A stretch of 64,000 bases of DNA from Pandoraea communis (GTDB lineage Bacteria > Pseudomonadota > Gammaproteobacteria > Burkholderiales > Burkholderiaceae), in contig NZ_CABPSJ010000003.1 of NCBI RefSeq assembly GCF_902459745.1, positions 310,001 to 374,000 of the forward strand. The letters run 5' to 3'. Below the pieces are notes generated by a model. It ran no database searches and was not told the origin of the DNA. It saw nothing but the letters and a program-made list of their open reading frames with translations. A program made the position numbers and the translations under genes. Within the stretch, counting starts at the first letter, position 1, and each line of letters starts with the position of its first letter. Of the stretch, positions 28,355-36,942 are shown one piece after another.

Positions 28355-29245
28355 ATGACCGATTCGCGATCCGAATTTCTGACTGTGCGCGGCCTGCGCC
28401 ACCATGTCCGGCAGTGGGGCACGCCCGGTGCACCGAAGCTGTTTTTACTGCACGGGTGGATGGACGTGTCGGCGTCGTTCCAGTTCGTGGCCGAAACGCT
28501 GGCGCAGCGCTGGCATCTGCTTGCCCCCGACTGGCGCGGCTTCGGCCTCACGGACTGGCCGGTGGCCGACGGCCGCTGCGGCAGCTACTGGTTTCCCGAC
28601 TATCTCGCCGATCTCGAGGCCTTGCTTGACGTCTACACCGGGCCCGGCGACGCCATTAACCTGATCGGACACAGCATGGGCGGGAACGTCGCCTGCCTGT
28701 ACGCCGGGGTGCGGCCGGCGCGGGTTCGGCGGCTTGTGAATCTGGAGGGTTTCGGTCTGCCGCCGTCTCAGCCGATTGCGGCGATCCGTCAGTTGGGGCG
28801 GTGGCTCGACGATCTGCAAAGCGTGCCGACGCTGCGCCCCTACGCCACGCTTGACGCGGTGGCCGCGCGGCTGCGCAAGACGAATCCACGGCTCACTCCC
28901 GAACGGGCGGCGTGGCTGGCCCAACGGTGGGCGCGCCAGGCGCGCGACGGGCAATGGCATTTGCTTGCCGATGCGGCGCACAAGATCGCCAATCCGTATC
29001 CGTACCGGCTCGATGAAGCGATGGCGGTATGGGGCAACGTGAGCGCACCGGTGCTGCATGTGGAGGCAACGGATTCGGAAGTGCTGCAACACTTCGTCGG
29101 GGCGCAGGGGAAGGAGGCGTTCCGCGAGCGTTTTGAGGTCTTTCCGAATTTGACGGAAGCCTTCGTGGCCGATGCGGGCCACATGCTGCATCACGATCAA
29201 CCGGAAGCTGTGGCACGGCTGATCGACGACTTCTGCCGGGCGTAA
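28355..29245 (+). CDS. Alpha/beta hydrolase
   Basis: The 296-residue protein has the LHGWMDVSASFQF oxyanion strand, the GHSMGGNVACLYAG nucleophile elbow (about residue 110) and a late catalytic His in ADAGHMLHHDQPE. It resembles epoxide-hydrolase or haloalkane-dehalogenase-like esterases; the substrate is unknown. It starts at the ATG at 28355, about 80 bp after DUF455, and is followed by the PHP-domain gene. Confidence 0.82.
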   Translation: MTDSRSEFLTVRGLRHHVRQWGTPGAPKLFLLHGWMDVSASFQFVAETLAQRWHLLAPDWRGFGLTDWPVADGRCGSYWFPDYLADLEALLDVYTGPGDAINLIGHSMGGNVACLYAGVRPARVRRLVNLEGFGLPPSQPIAAIRQLGRWLDDLQSVPTLRPYATLDAVAARLRKTNPRLTPERAAWLAQRWARQARDGQWHLLADAAHKIANPYPYRLDEAMAVWGNVSAPVLHVEATDSEVLQHFVGAQGKEAFRERFEVFPNLTEAFVADAGHMLHHDQPEAVARLIDDFCRA

Positions 29246-29386
29246 ACGGGATATGAGCGGGACATAAGCGGGCGTCGGCGCGCGAGCAACTCGCGCAGCG
29301 TGCACTTGCGCGGTAGAATGAAGCCGTCATTACAACGTCACTCGCTGGTGTCCGGCGGGGCAGACGTGTCACAGCCTGGCCTCATC

Positions 29387-30220
29387 ATGCTCAACGCGGA
29401 TCTTCATTGTCATTCCAAAGTCTCGGACGGTACGCTTACGCCGTCTGAAGTCGCGCAGGTCGCTTTTGAGGCCGGTGTCGACCTGTGGGCATTGACGGAT
29501 CACGACGAGATCGGCGGCCAGCGTGAAGCGCGTGCGGCGGCCGAGGCGCTTGGCATGCGTTACGTGAGCGGTGTGGAAATTTCCATCACATGGGCCAATC
29601 GCACGGTGCACATCGTCGGGTTGAACATCGACCCCGACAATCCCACGCTGATCGACGGCCTTGCGGCCACACGCGGCGGGCGGGCGACACGCGCCGAGCA
29701 GATGAGCGAACAACTGGCCGCGGCGGGTATTCCGAACGCCTACGAAGGGGCGCTGCGCTACGTTGGCAATCCTGACCTGATTTCGCGCACCCACTTCGCG
29801 CGGTATCTGGTGGAAATAGGCAAATGCGCGTCGGTCTCGGACGTGTTCGCGAAGTATCTTGCCGAGGGGCGTCCCGGCTATGTGCCGCACCGCTGGGCAA
29901 CGCTTGAAGATTCCGTGAAATGGATTCGTGGCGCGGGCGGCATTGCCGTCGTGGCGCACCCGGGCCGTTATAAATTCTCACCGCTCGAATTCGGGGTACT
30001 GTTCGATCAGTTCCGCGAACTGGGCGGCGAAGCGATTGAAGTGATTACCGGCAGCCACACGCCGGAGCAGTACCGCGAGTATGCCGATGTCGCGCGTCAG
30101 TACGATTTTCTGGCGTCGCGCGGCTCGGATTTCCATGGACCGACCGAGAGCCGCGCGCTCCTCGGCAAGCTGCCTGCGTTGCCCGACGATCTCACCCCGG
30201 TCTGGAGCCGCTGGCAGTAA
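29387..30220 (+). CDS. PHP-domain phosphatase (YciV/RnaM-like)
   Basis: The PHP domain is a metal-dependent phosphoesterase fold. The 277-residue protein opens with MLNADLHCHSKVSDGTL (metal His pair), has LTDHDEIGG near 44, VVAHPGRY near 190 and a late SDFHG motif. Related YciV proteins hydrolyse 3',5'-nucleotide bisphosphates or trim RNA 5' ends. The ATG at 29387 coincides with the family N-terminus. YciO follows 12 bp downstream, the same neighbour pair as in E. coli, supporting the call. Confidence 0.85.
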   Translation: MLNADLHCHSKVSDGTLTPSEVAQVAFEAGVDLWALTDHDEIGGQREARAAAEALGMRYVSGVEISITWANRTVHIVGLNIDPDNPTLIDGLAATRGGRATRAEQMSEQLAAAGIPNAYEGALRYVGNPDLISRTHFARYLVEIGKCASVSDVFAKYLAEGRPGYVPHRWATLEDSVKWIRGAGGIAVVAHPGRYKFSPLEFGVLFDQFRELGGEAIEVITGSHTPEQYREYADVARQYDFLASRGSDFHGPTESRALLGKLPALPDDLTPVWSRWQ

Positions 30221-30232
30221 CCTCCCGACGCT

Positions 30233-30859
30233 ATGTCGCAATTCTTCCAGATTCATCCGGAAAATCCTCAGTCACGACTCATCAAGCAGGCCGCCCAGAT
30301 CATCGACAAGGGCGGCATCGTGGCCTTACCGACCGATTCGAGCTACGCGATCGCCTGTCATATCGACGACAAGCAGGCCGTCGATCATCTGCGCCGCGTT
30401 CGTGGTCTTGACGAGAAGCAACTGCTGTCGCTGCTGGTGCGCGATCTGTCGGAGCTGGCGGAGTTCGCCATGGTGGACAACCGGCAGTATCGATTGATCA
30501 AGGCGACCACGCCGGGGCCGTACGTTTTCATTCTCGAGGCGACGAAGGAGGTGCCGCGCCGTCTCTCCCATCCATCGCGAAAGACGATTGGTTTGCGGGT
30601 GCCGGAGCATGCCATTACGCTCGCGTTGCTTGAGGAGCTGGGCCAGCCGCTGCTCGCCACTACGCTGATTTTGCCGGGCGAAACCGAGCCGCTGAACGAC
30701 CCTGAAGAGATTCGCGAGCGGCTGGAAAAGCAACTGGATCTGGTGATCGATGGCGGCGCTTGTCCGAAAGAGCCGTCGACGGTGATCGATCTGACGGTGA
30801 CGCCGCCCGAGGTGCTGCGCCGCGGGCGCGGCTCGCTGGCGCCCTTCGGGCTGTCGTGA
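30233..30859 (+). CDS. Sua5/YciO/YrdC-family protein
   Basis: The 208-residue protein has the YrdC-type double-stranded-RNA-binding-like fold: KGGIVALPTDSSYAIACHI near residue 30 and a KTIGLRVPEHAI strand near residue 115. Members make threonylcarbamoyl-AMP for the tRNA t6A modification, but YciO paralogues act more weakly in this pathway, so I label it by family only. It follows the PHP-domain gene within 12 bp and is probably in the same operon. Confidence 0.8.
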   Translation: MSQFFQIHPENPQSRLIKQAAQIIDKGGIVALPTDSSYAIACHIDDKQAVDHLRRVRGLDEKQLLSLLVRDLSELAEFAMVDNRQYRLIKATTPGPYVFILEATKEVPRRLSHPSRKTIGLRVPEHAITLALLEELGQPLLATTLILPGETEPLNDPEEIRERLEKQLDLVIDGGACPKEPSTVIDLTVTPPEVLRRGRGSLAPFGLS

Positions 30860-30931
30860 CGGGGCGCATATCGCCGCTTTGCAATGCGCGGTAATACTGG
30901 CGTGCGGGTCTGCTTGTTACAATAGCAGGCT

Positions 30932-31597
30932 ATGAATGCAGACCTGATCCAGACCATTGCGGTCTACGCGCTCCCCGTCCTCTTTGCGATTACGTTGCAC
31001 GAGGCCGCGCATGGCTACGTCGCCAAGTATTTCGGCGACCCCACGGCCTATCTGATGGGACGTGTGACGCTCAATCCCTTCAAGCATATCGACCCGATCG
31101 GTACGGTGCTCGTGCCGCTCGCGCTTTACTTCATGACGAGCGGAGCATTTCTGTTCGGCTACGCGAAGCCGGTGCCGGTGGCGTTCGGCAGCCTGCGCAA
31201 TCCACGCGTCGATACGATCTGGGTGGCGCTCGCCGGCCCGCTCTGCAATTTCGTTCAGGCGATACTTTGGGCCGTGTTCGGACTAGGCTTGCAAGTGATC
31301 GGCGTTCACGAGCCGTTCTTCATGATGATGGCGCAGGCGGGCCTGCTGGTGAACCTCGTGATGTGCATGTTCAACCTGTTTCCGGTGCCGCCGCTCGATG
31401 GCGGCCGCGTGCTCGTGTCGCTGCTGCCGGCGCGCGCTGCCTACACGCTGTCGCGGGTGGAGCCCTTCGGCTTTTTCATCGTGATGGCGCTGGTGGTGAG
31501 CGGCGTGCTTGGCCGTGTGTGGCTGTGGCCGCTCATCCAGTGGGGGCGAGACCTCATCGTCTGGATGCTCACGCCGCTGTTTTTGCTGGTTTCCTGA
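30932..31597 (+). CDS. Site-2 protease family (M50) membrane protease
   Basis: The 221-residue protein has about five membrane helices and the M50 metal site: HEAAH at residues 23-27 and a late NLFPVPPLDGGRVL motif (about 150) supplying the aspartate ligand. It lacks a PDZ domain, unlike RseP, so the substrate and role are unknown. Its -10-like TACAAT (30918-30923) sits very close to the ATG at 30932, which would give a short leader. It ends 26 bp before trpS. Confidence 0.85.
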   Translation: MNADLIQTIAVYALPVLFAITLHEAAHGYVAKYFGDPTAYLMGRVTLNPFKHIDPIGTVLVPLALYFMTSGAFLFGYAKPVPVAFGSLRNPRVDTIWVALAGPLCNFVQAILWAVFGLGLQVIGVHEPFFMMMAQAGLLVNLVMCMFNLFPVPPLDGGRVLVSLLPARAAYTLSRVEPFGFFIVMALVVSGVLGRVWLWPLIQWGRDLIVWMLTPLFLLVS

Positions 31598-31622
31598 AGC
31601 TTTTGCAGAAGACAACAAGACC

Positions 31623-32825
31623 ATGTACCCCGAACGCGTTTTTTCCGGCATGCGACCGACCGGTCGTCTGCACCTCGGCCACTATCACGGCGTGCTCAAG
31701 AACTGGATTCGGCTTCAGTCGGAGTACCCGTGCTATTTCTGCGTGGTCGACTGGCATGCGCTCACCACGCACTATGAAACGCCGGAAGTCATCGAGCAGA
31801 ACGTTTGGGACATGCTGATCGACTGGCTGGCGGCAGGCATCGATCCGAACCAGGCCACGCTCTTCATCCAGAGCAAGGTGCCCGAGCACGCCGAACTGGC
31901 GCTGCTCATCGGCATGAGCACACCGTTGGGCTGGCTCGAACGCGTGCCGACGTACAAGGAACAGATCGAGAAGCTCAAGGAAAAAGACCTGTCGACGTAC
32001 GGCTTCCTGGGGTATCCCGTGCTTATGGCGGCCGACATTCTGCTTTACCGCGCGCTGCATGTGCCGGTGGGGGAGGATCAGGTGCCGCACGTGGAAATGA
32101 CGCGCGAGATCGCGCGTCGTTTCAACTACCTTTACGGCCGCGAAGCCGGCTTCGAGGAGAAGGCGCTGGCGGCTGCGCGCAAGCTTGGTGGCAAGCGCTC
32201 GAAGCTGTATCTGGAACTGCGTACGGCCTATCAGGAGCAGGGGGACGACGAAGCGCTCGAGCAGGCCCGTGCGATGCTCTCCGAGTCGCAGTCGCTGTCG
32301 CTGGGAGACCGCGAACGGCTCTTCGGTTATCTCGAAGGCGCGCGCAAGCTGATTCTGGTCGAGCCGCAGGCCTTGCTCACGCCGGCGTCGCGCATGCCGG
32401 GGCTCGACGGCCAGAAGATGTCGAAATCCTATAACAACACCATCGGTCTGCGCGAAGACGCAGAATCGATCACCAAGAAAGTGCGCACCATGCCGACCGA
32501 TCCGGCGCGTGTGCGTCGCACCGATCCGGGCGATCCCGAGAAGTGTCCGGTGTGGCAACTGCATCAGGTCTACAGCGACGACGATACGCGCGACTGGGTG
32601 CAGAAGGGCTGCCGCAGCGCCGGTATCGGTTGCCTCGAGTGCAAGCAGCCGGTCATCGACGGCATTCTGCGCGAGCAGCAACCGATGCTCGAGCGCGCGC
32701 AAAAATACATGGACGATCCGTCGCTGCTGCGCGCCATCGTGGCCGATGGCTGTGAGAAAGCTCGAAAATCTGCGCAGGAAATCATGCGCGACGTGCGCGA
32801 AGCCATGGGGCTGCAATATTCATGA
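31623..32825 (+). CDS. trpS: Tryptophanyl-tRNA synthetase
   Basis: This class I enzyme charges tRNA-Trp. The 400-residue protein, longer than the 330-residue type, has the HIGH-like RLHLGHYHG motif near residue 15, the KMSKS motif in GQKMSKSYNN (about 265) and an extra C-terminal segment containing CLECKQPVIDG. The ATG at 31623 (MYPERVFSGMRPTGR) is the right N-terminus; an in-frame upstream codon at 31509 lies inside the previous gene. The stop codon overlaps the next gene by four bases. Confidence 0.95.
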   Translation: MYPERVFSGMRPTGRLHLGHYHGVLKNWIRLQSEYPCYFCVVDWHALTTHYETPEVIEQNVWDMLIDWLAAGIDPNQATLFIQSKVPEHAELALLIGMSTPLGWLERVPTYKEQIEKLKEKDLSTYGFLGYPVLMAADILLYRALHVPVGEDQVPHVEMTREIARRFNYLYGREAGFEEKALAAARKLGGKRSKLYLELRTAYQEQGDDEALEQARAMLSESQSLSLGDRERLFGYLEGARKLILVEPQALLTPASRMPGLDGQKMSKSYNNTIGLREDAESITKKVRTMPTDPARVRRTDPGDPEKCPVWQLHQVYSDDDTRDWVQKGCRSAGIGCLECKQPVIDGILREQQPMLERAQKYMDDPSLLRAIVADGCEKARKSAQEIMRDVREAMGLQYS

Positions 32826-33418
32826 CGGATGCTGGCGTTCCCGGCATGATGCACGGCGTGGGCGCTCCGTCGCCGTGGCTGGTGCGTTGGACGCATCTGA
32901 TTCCATCGGGGGCGCGTGTCCTCGATCTGGCGTGCGGCCACGGACGTCACGCGCGCTGGCTTGCGGCACGAGGTGCGCAAGTCACCGCCGTCGATCGCGA
33001 CGAGGTGGCACTTGCCACCATGTCAATGCTGGCGAACGTCACGACACTGGCGGCCGATCTCGAAGGCGCGCCGTGGCCGTTGGCCGAGGGCGCAACGTTC
33101 GATGCCGTCGTTGTCACGAATTATCTGCACCGGCCGCTGCTCTCGCACATTGCCGCCAGCGTGGCACCGGGCGGCGTGCTGATTTATGAAACCTTTGCGC
33201 AGGGAAACGAAAGATACGGAAAACCGTCCAATCCACTGTTTCTGCTGGCGCCGGGTGAGTTGCTTGATACGGCGCGCACGGCGGATTTGCGCGTGGTCGC
33301 CTTCGAGGATGTCACGTTGCCTGCGCCGCGTGCGGCGTGCGTTCAGCGTTTGTGCGCGACGCGCGCTGCCCCCGGGGAAAACCCCGGCGCTGCCGCGCTG
33401 TACGAGGCGACCGCGTAA
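32822..33418 (+). CDS. Class I SAM-dependent methyltransferase
   Basis: The 198-residue protein has the Rossmann-type motif I VLDLACGHGRHARWLAARGA (about residue 35), an acidic AdoMet-ribose residue in VTAVDRDEVAL, and a motif resembling TehB-like methyltransferases (TNYLHRPLL, YETFAQGNE). The substrate is unknown. ATGA overlap with trpS points to cotranslation, perhaps a tRNA- or translation-related job, but this is a guess. A -10-like TACAAT follows, before dapA. Confidence 0.8.
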   Translation: MTDAGVPGMMHGVGAPSPWLVRWTHLIPSGARVLDLACGHGRHARWLAARGAQVTAVDRDEVALATMSMLANVTTLAADLEGAPWPLAEGATFDAVVVTNYLHRPLLSHIAASVAPGGVLIYETFAQGNERYGKPSNPLFLLAPGELLDTARTADLRVVAFEDVTLPAPRAACVQRLCATRAAPGENPGAAALYEATA

Positions 33419-33460
33419 TCCGCTACAATCCACCCTTATCGCTGAATTGTTCGATCAACC

Positions 33461-34378
33461 ATGACTACCCAAACTCCGATTCAAGGCAGTATCGTCGCGA
33501 TTGTCACGCCGATGGCAGAAGACGGCAGCCTTGACCGTGAAGCACTGCGTAACCTCATCAATTGGCATGTCGATGAAGGCACTGACGGCATCGTGATCGT
33601 CGGTACGTCGGGCGAATCGCCGACCGTGAACGTCGAAGAGCATTGCGAACTCATTGAGATCGCCGTGCAGCAAACGGCGGAAGCCGGTGCTTCGCGCGGG
33701 CGTAAGGTGCCGGTGATTGCCGGCACGGGCGGCAATTCGACGGCGGAAGCCATCGAACTGACGAAGCATGCGAAGCAGGTCGGTGCCGATGCATCGCTTC
33801 AGGTCGTGCCGTACTACAACAAGCCCACGCAGGAAGGCCAGTACCAGCACTTCCGCGCCATTGCCGAAGCCGTTGAGCTGCCGGTCATCCTCTATAATGT
33901 GCCCGGCCGTACCGTGGCAGATGCCAGCAACGATACGCTGCTGCGTCTGGCGCAAGTGCCCGGCATCGTCGGCGTGAAAGACGCCACGGGTAATCTGGAT
34001 CGTGGTATCGACCTGATCCGGCGTGCCCCGAAGCACTTTGCCGTGTATAGCGGCGACGACCTGACGGCAGTTGCGCTCATGCTCATGGGCGGTCAGGGTA
34101 ATATCTCGGTCACTGCCAACGTGGCACCGCGTGCGATGCACGAATTGTGCGTCGCTGCGCTGGCCGGCAATGTGGTCAAGGCACGGGAACTGCAATTCCA
34201 GTTGTTCGAACTGCACCGTGCCATGTTCGTCGAAGCCAATCCGATCCCCGTGAAGTGGGCGCTGCAACAAATGGGCATGATCGCGTCGGGCATCCGCCTG
34301 CCGCTCACGCCGCTTGCGCAGGCGTATCAGGACACGGTGCTGGGTGCTCTCAAGTCGGCCAACATCGCCGTTGTCTAA
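33461..34378 (+). CDS. dapA: 4-hydroxy-tetrahydrodipicolinate synthase
   Basis: DapA condenses pyruvate and aspartate semialdehyde on the way to lysine and meso-diaminopimelate. The 305-residue TIM-barrel protein has the [10 protein letters not shown] segment, the catalytic Tyr in [11 protein letters not shown] and the Schiff-base Lys in GVKDATGN. The ATG at 33461 gives [14 protein letters not shown]. It is followed by bamC, an arrangement (dapA-bamC) also seen in E. coli and other proteobacteria. Confidence 0.96.
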   Translation: MTTQTPIQGSIVAIVTPMAEDGSLDREALRNLINWHVDEGTDGIVIVGTSGESPTVNVEEHCELIEIAVQQTAEAGASRGRKVPVIAGTGGNSTAEAIELTKHAKQVGADASLQVVPYYNKPTQEGQYQHFRAIAEAVELPVILYNVPGRTVADASNDTLLRLAQVPGIVGVKDATGNLDRGIDLIRRAPKHFAVYSGDDLTAVALMLMGGQGNISVTANVAPRAMHELCVAALAGNVVKARELQFQLFELHRAMFVEANPIPVKWALQQMGMIASGIRLPLTPLAQAYQDTVLGALKSANIAVV

Positions 34379-34427
34379 GCTGTCGTTCAAGCCCCCGGGT
34401 TCGATTGCCCACCTTTTTTTGCGACTC

Positions 34428-35570
34428 ATGAAACGAATCGTCAGTAATTCCGTAGCTCGTCCCGTGCTGGCATGGGCCGCTATTGCCTCGTTGGCCCTCG
34501 TCGCCGGATGCAGCTCCCTCTCGAGTGCCTTGTCCTCCGATAAGGTGGACTACAAAAGCTCGAAGACCGGCCCCTCGCTCGACGTTCCCCCGGATCTGAC
34601 GAATGTTCAGGCCGCTGATCGCAAGTACGTGACTCCGGCCGGTACCGCCACACTGTCGACCTACGAGACGCAGCAGAAGGTCGTGGCGACGAACCCGACG
34701 GACACCGTGCTGCCGGCTGTGCCTGGCATGAAGGTCGTGCGCGACGGCAACGAGCGCTGGCTGGTGATTCAGAAGGCTCCCGGCGATCTGTGGCCGACGC
34801 TGCGTGAATTCTGGCAAGAGAACGGCTTCGTGCTGACGATCGACTCGCCTGACACGGGCGTGATGGAAACCGATTGGGCAGAGAATCGTGCAAAGCTGAA
34901 TCAGGACATCATCCGCGATCTGCTCGGCAAGGTGCTCGACGGTCTGTACTCGACCGGCGAACGCGACCGCTTCCGCACTCGCGTGGAACGTGATCCGAAC
35001 GGCGGCACGGACATCTACATCACGCATCGCCGTATGGTGGAAGTGTTCACGAACTCGCAGAAGGACACGACCAAGTGGGAGCCGGCACCGAATGATCCGG
35101 GCCTCGAGGCGATCTTCCTGACCAAGCTGATGCAACGCTTCGGCGTGCAGGTGGAGCAGGCTCAGGCTCAGGTTGAGGGCGCCAAGACGGGCGTGCCGAC
35201 GAGCCAGGTCGTGAAGACGGCAGACGCGGCCTATCTTGATATCAACGAGCCGTTCGATCGTGCATGGCGTCGCGTTGGTGTGGCGCTCGACCGCGGTAAC
35301 TTCACCGTGGACGATCGCGACCGCGCGAAGGGTCTGTACTTCGTGAGCTACGTCGATCCGGCAACGCTCGCCAAGGACAATGGCTTCTTCTATAGCCTGT
35401 TCCATGCGAAGGAAGTGCAGGACAGCAAGAAGGCCAAGAAGTACAGCGTGAACGTGCAAGGGCGCGGCGACAGCCAGACGCGCGTGCAGGTGCTCGACGA
35501 CAAGGGTAACGTCGACAATTCGCAGATCGCGCAGACGATCATCAGCGTAATTGGCAACCAGCTCCGTTAA
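34428..35570 (+). CDS. bamC: Outer-membrane assembly lipoprotein BamC
   Basis: BamC is an accessory lipoprotein of the BAM complex that inserts beta-barrel proteins in the outer membrane. The 380-residue protein has a lipoprotein signal ending SLALVAGC (Cys28), the N-terminal unstructured segment that binds BamD, and two helix-grip domains (about 100-210 and 250-375). The ATG at 34428 gives a proper signal peptide. It follows dapA at 50 bp, as in E. coli, and the next gene begins eight bases after its stop. Confidence 0.9.
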   Translation: MKRIVSNSVARPVLAWAAIASLALVAGCSSLSSALSSDKVDYKSSKTGPSLDVPPDLTNVQAADRKYVTPAGTATLSTYETQQKVVATNPTDTVLPAVPGMKVVRDGNERWLVIQKAPGDLWPTLREFWQENGFVLTIDSPDTGVMETDWAENRAKLNQDIIRDLLGKVLDGLYSTGERDRFRTRVERDPNGGTDIYITHRRMVEVFTNSQKDTTKWEPAPNDPGLEAIFLTKLMQRFGVQVEQAQAQVEGAKTGVPTSQVVKTADAAYLDINEPFDRAWRRVGVALDRGNFTVDDRDRAKGLYFVSYVDPATLAKDNGFFYSLFHAKEVQDSKKAKKYSVNVQGRGDSQTRVQVLDDKGNVDNSQIAQTIISVIGNQLR

Positions 35571-35578
35571 GGCGGGGC

Positions 35579-36370
35579 GTGCGATTCGCCAGTTTAGGCA
35601 GTGGCAGCGAAGGTAATGCCCTGCTGGTGGAGGCGTCGGAAGGCGCCTCCACGACACGTATTCTTCTCGATTGCGGTTTCTCGATGCGGGAGGTCGAGCG
35701 GCGTCTTGCGGCACGCTCGATCGACGTGACGTCGCTCGACGCCATCGTCATCACGCATGAGCATGCCGACCACATCGGCAGTGCCCTTTCCCTCACGCGC
35801 AAGTACCGGATTCCTCTCATCATGAGTTGGGGAACGGGGCAGGCCGTCAAAGTACACGCAACCCTCAAGGCTGGCGACGACGATGCGCTCGTGCGCTGGT
35901 GTCGTTCCGACGAGCCTTTGGCGGTAGGCGGTATCGAGCTTCACCCCTACACCGTGCCTCACGATGCGCGTGAACCGCTTCAGTTCGTGTTTTCCGACGG
36001 CGTGCGCCGCTTGGGGGTGCTCACGGATGCCGGGTGCCCGACCGCTCACTTGATCGCCACACTGGGCGGCTGCGATGCCTTGGTGCTCGAATGCAACCAT
36101 GATCGCGAGATGCTGGCCAATAGTAAGTATCCGGCGTCGCTCAAAGCGCGAATCGGTGGCATCTATGGTCATCTGGCGAACGAGGCGGCCGCAGAGATTC
36201 TGGCGGCGATCGACAGAGCGAAGCTGCAGCGCGTGATTTGCGCGCATTTGAGCGAGCAGAACAACACGCCTGAACTGGCCATGGCGGCGATGTCCGCTGT
36301 CATCGGCACCGAGACAACGGAGATACTCGTGGCGACGCAGGCAGGGGGCTTTGACTGGTTGGCGTGCTAG
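35579..36370 (+). CDS. MBL-fold metallo-hydrolase (YycJ/WalJ-like)
   Basis: The 263-residue protein has a metallo-beta-lactamase fold with the metal motif ITHEHADHIGSALSL (HxHxDH) near residue 60, an SEGNALLVE N-terminal strand, and later PHDA, GVLTDAG and CAHLSEQNNT segments that fit YycJ-like nucleases/hydrolases. The start is a GTG at 35579 directly after bamC, so it is likely cotranslated with it. A strong terminator at 36445-36476 follows. Confidence 0.85.
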   Translation: MRFASLGSGSEGNALLVEASEGASTTRILLDCGFSMREVERRLAARSIDVTSLDAIVITHEHADHIGSALSLTRKYRIPLIMSWGTGQAVKVHATLKAGDDDALVRWCRSDEPLAVGGIELHPYTVPHDAREPLQFVFSDGVRRLGVLTDAGCPTAHLIATLGGCDALVLECNHDREMLANSKYPASLKARIGGIYGHLANEAAAEILAAIDRAKLQRVICAHLSEQNNTPELAMAAMSAVIGTETTEILVATQAGGFDWLAC

Positions 36371-36444
36371 CGGCGTAGGCCCGTCGCATTGAGCTGTCGG
36401 CAGGGCGGGGTGGCCAGGGCGGATGCGATACGACGCGCAGGAAT

Positions 36445-36476
36445 AAAAAAAGCCGGTCGAAAGACCGGCTTTTTTT
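36445..36476. terminator. Bidirectional terminator after the MBL-hydrolase gene
   Basis: AAAAAAAGCCGGTC and GACCGGCTTTTTT form a 13-14 bp stem with a GAAA tetraloop (36459-36462). A and T runs on both sides make it work on both strands, ending the plus-strand operon and the minus-strand lipoprotein gene. Confidence 0.93.
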
Positions 36477-36503
36477 GCTCAACTGCCTTGCGGCAGCGAG
36501 AGC

Positions 36504-36764
36504 TTACTTGCTGGCAGCAGCGTCAGCAGCCGAAGCAACGGCGTCAGCGGCAGCACCAGCAGCCGAAGCGACCGTGTCAGCAGCAGCACCAGCAGCCGAA
36601 GCAACCGTGTTGGCAGCAGCGCCAGCAGCCGAAGCGGCCGAATCAGCAGCAGCCGAGGCAGCCGAAGCGGCAGCGTCAGCGGCCGGAGCGGCGGCTTCTT
36701 CCTTCTTGCCGCAGGCGGTCAGGGCGATAGCCAACAACGAAGCGACGAGGAGAGACTTCTTCAT
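36504..36764 (-). CDS. Alanine-rich repeat lipoprotein
   Basis: The 86-residue lipoprotein of unknown function has a signal peptide ending LAIALTAC (Cys18), a short charged linker (GKKEEAA), and then about five degenerate 11-residue Ala-rich units of the type VASAAGAAADT, likely forming one long amphipathic helix. The repeat, about 33 bp per unit, spans roughly 36513-36680. The ATG at 36764 has AAAGGAC upstream; a GTG two codons earlier is possible. Proteins like this may coat or tether envelope surfaces, as Lpp does, but nothing here proves it. Confidence 0.8.
   Translation of the reverse strand: MKKSLLVASLLAIALTACGKKEEAAAPAADAAASAASAAADSAASAAGAAANTVASAAGAAADTVASAAGAAADAVASAADAAASK
36513..36680 (-). 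repeat. 33-bp degenerate repeat coding Ala-rich helix
   Basis: About five 33-bp units share codons for VASAAGAAADT/N with a few substitutions (positions approximate). High local similarity makes slippage or recombination between units possible. Confidence 0.7.
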
Positions 36765-36942
36765 GATCACGTCCTTTTATGGTAGAAGACAAGCGAATGA
36801 ATATTAATTACGGTAATACGCTCTTGCCAGCGCAAAGCCGATTGCGAGACATTGGCAATTGAGGATTACCCTTGGTCATGCAAGCTGCTTGGCGAGAAAT
36901 TATATTGGGTTTTCCCCAACGCGTCACGTCAATCTCGCGCAT

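Noticed and set aside
33373-33388. CCGGGG/CCCCGG hairpin near the end of the methyltransferase gene
   Set aside because: It lies inside the coding sequence and has no T run, so it is probably a codon effect rather than a terminator.
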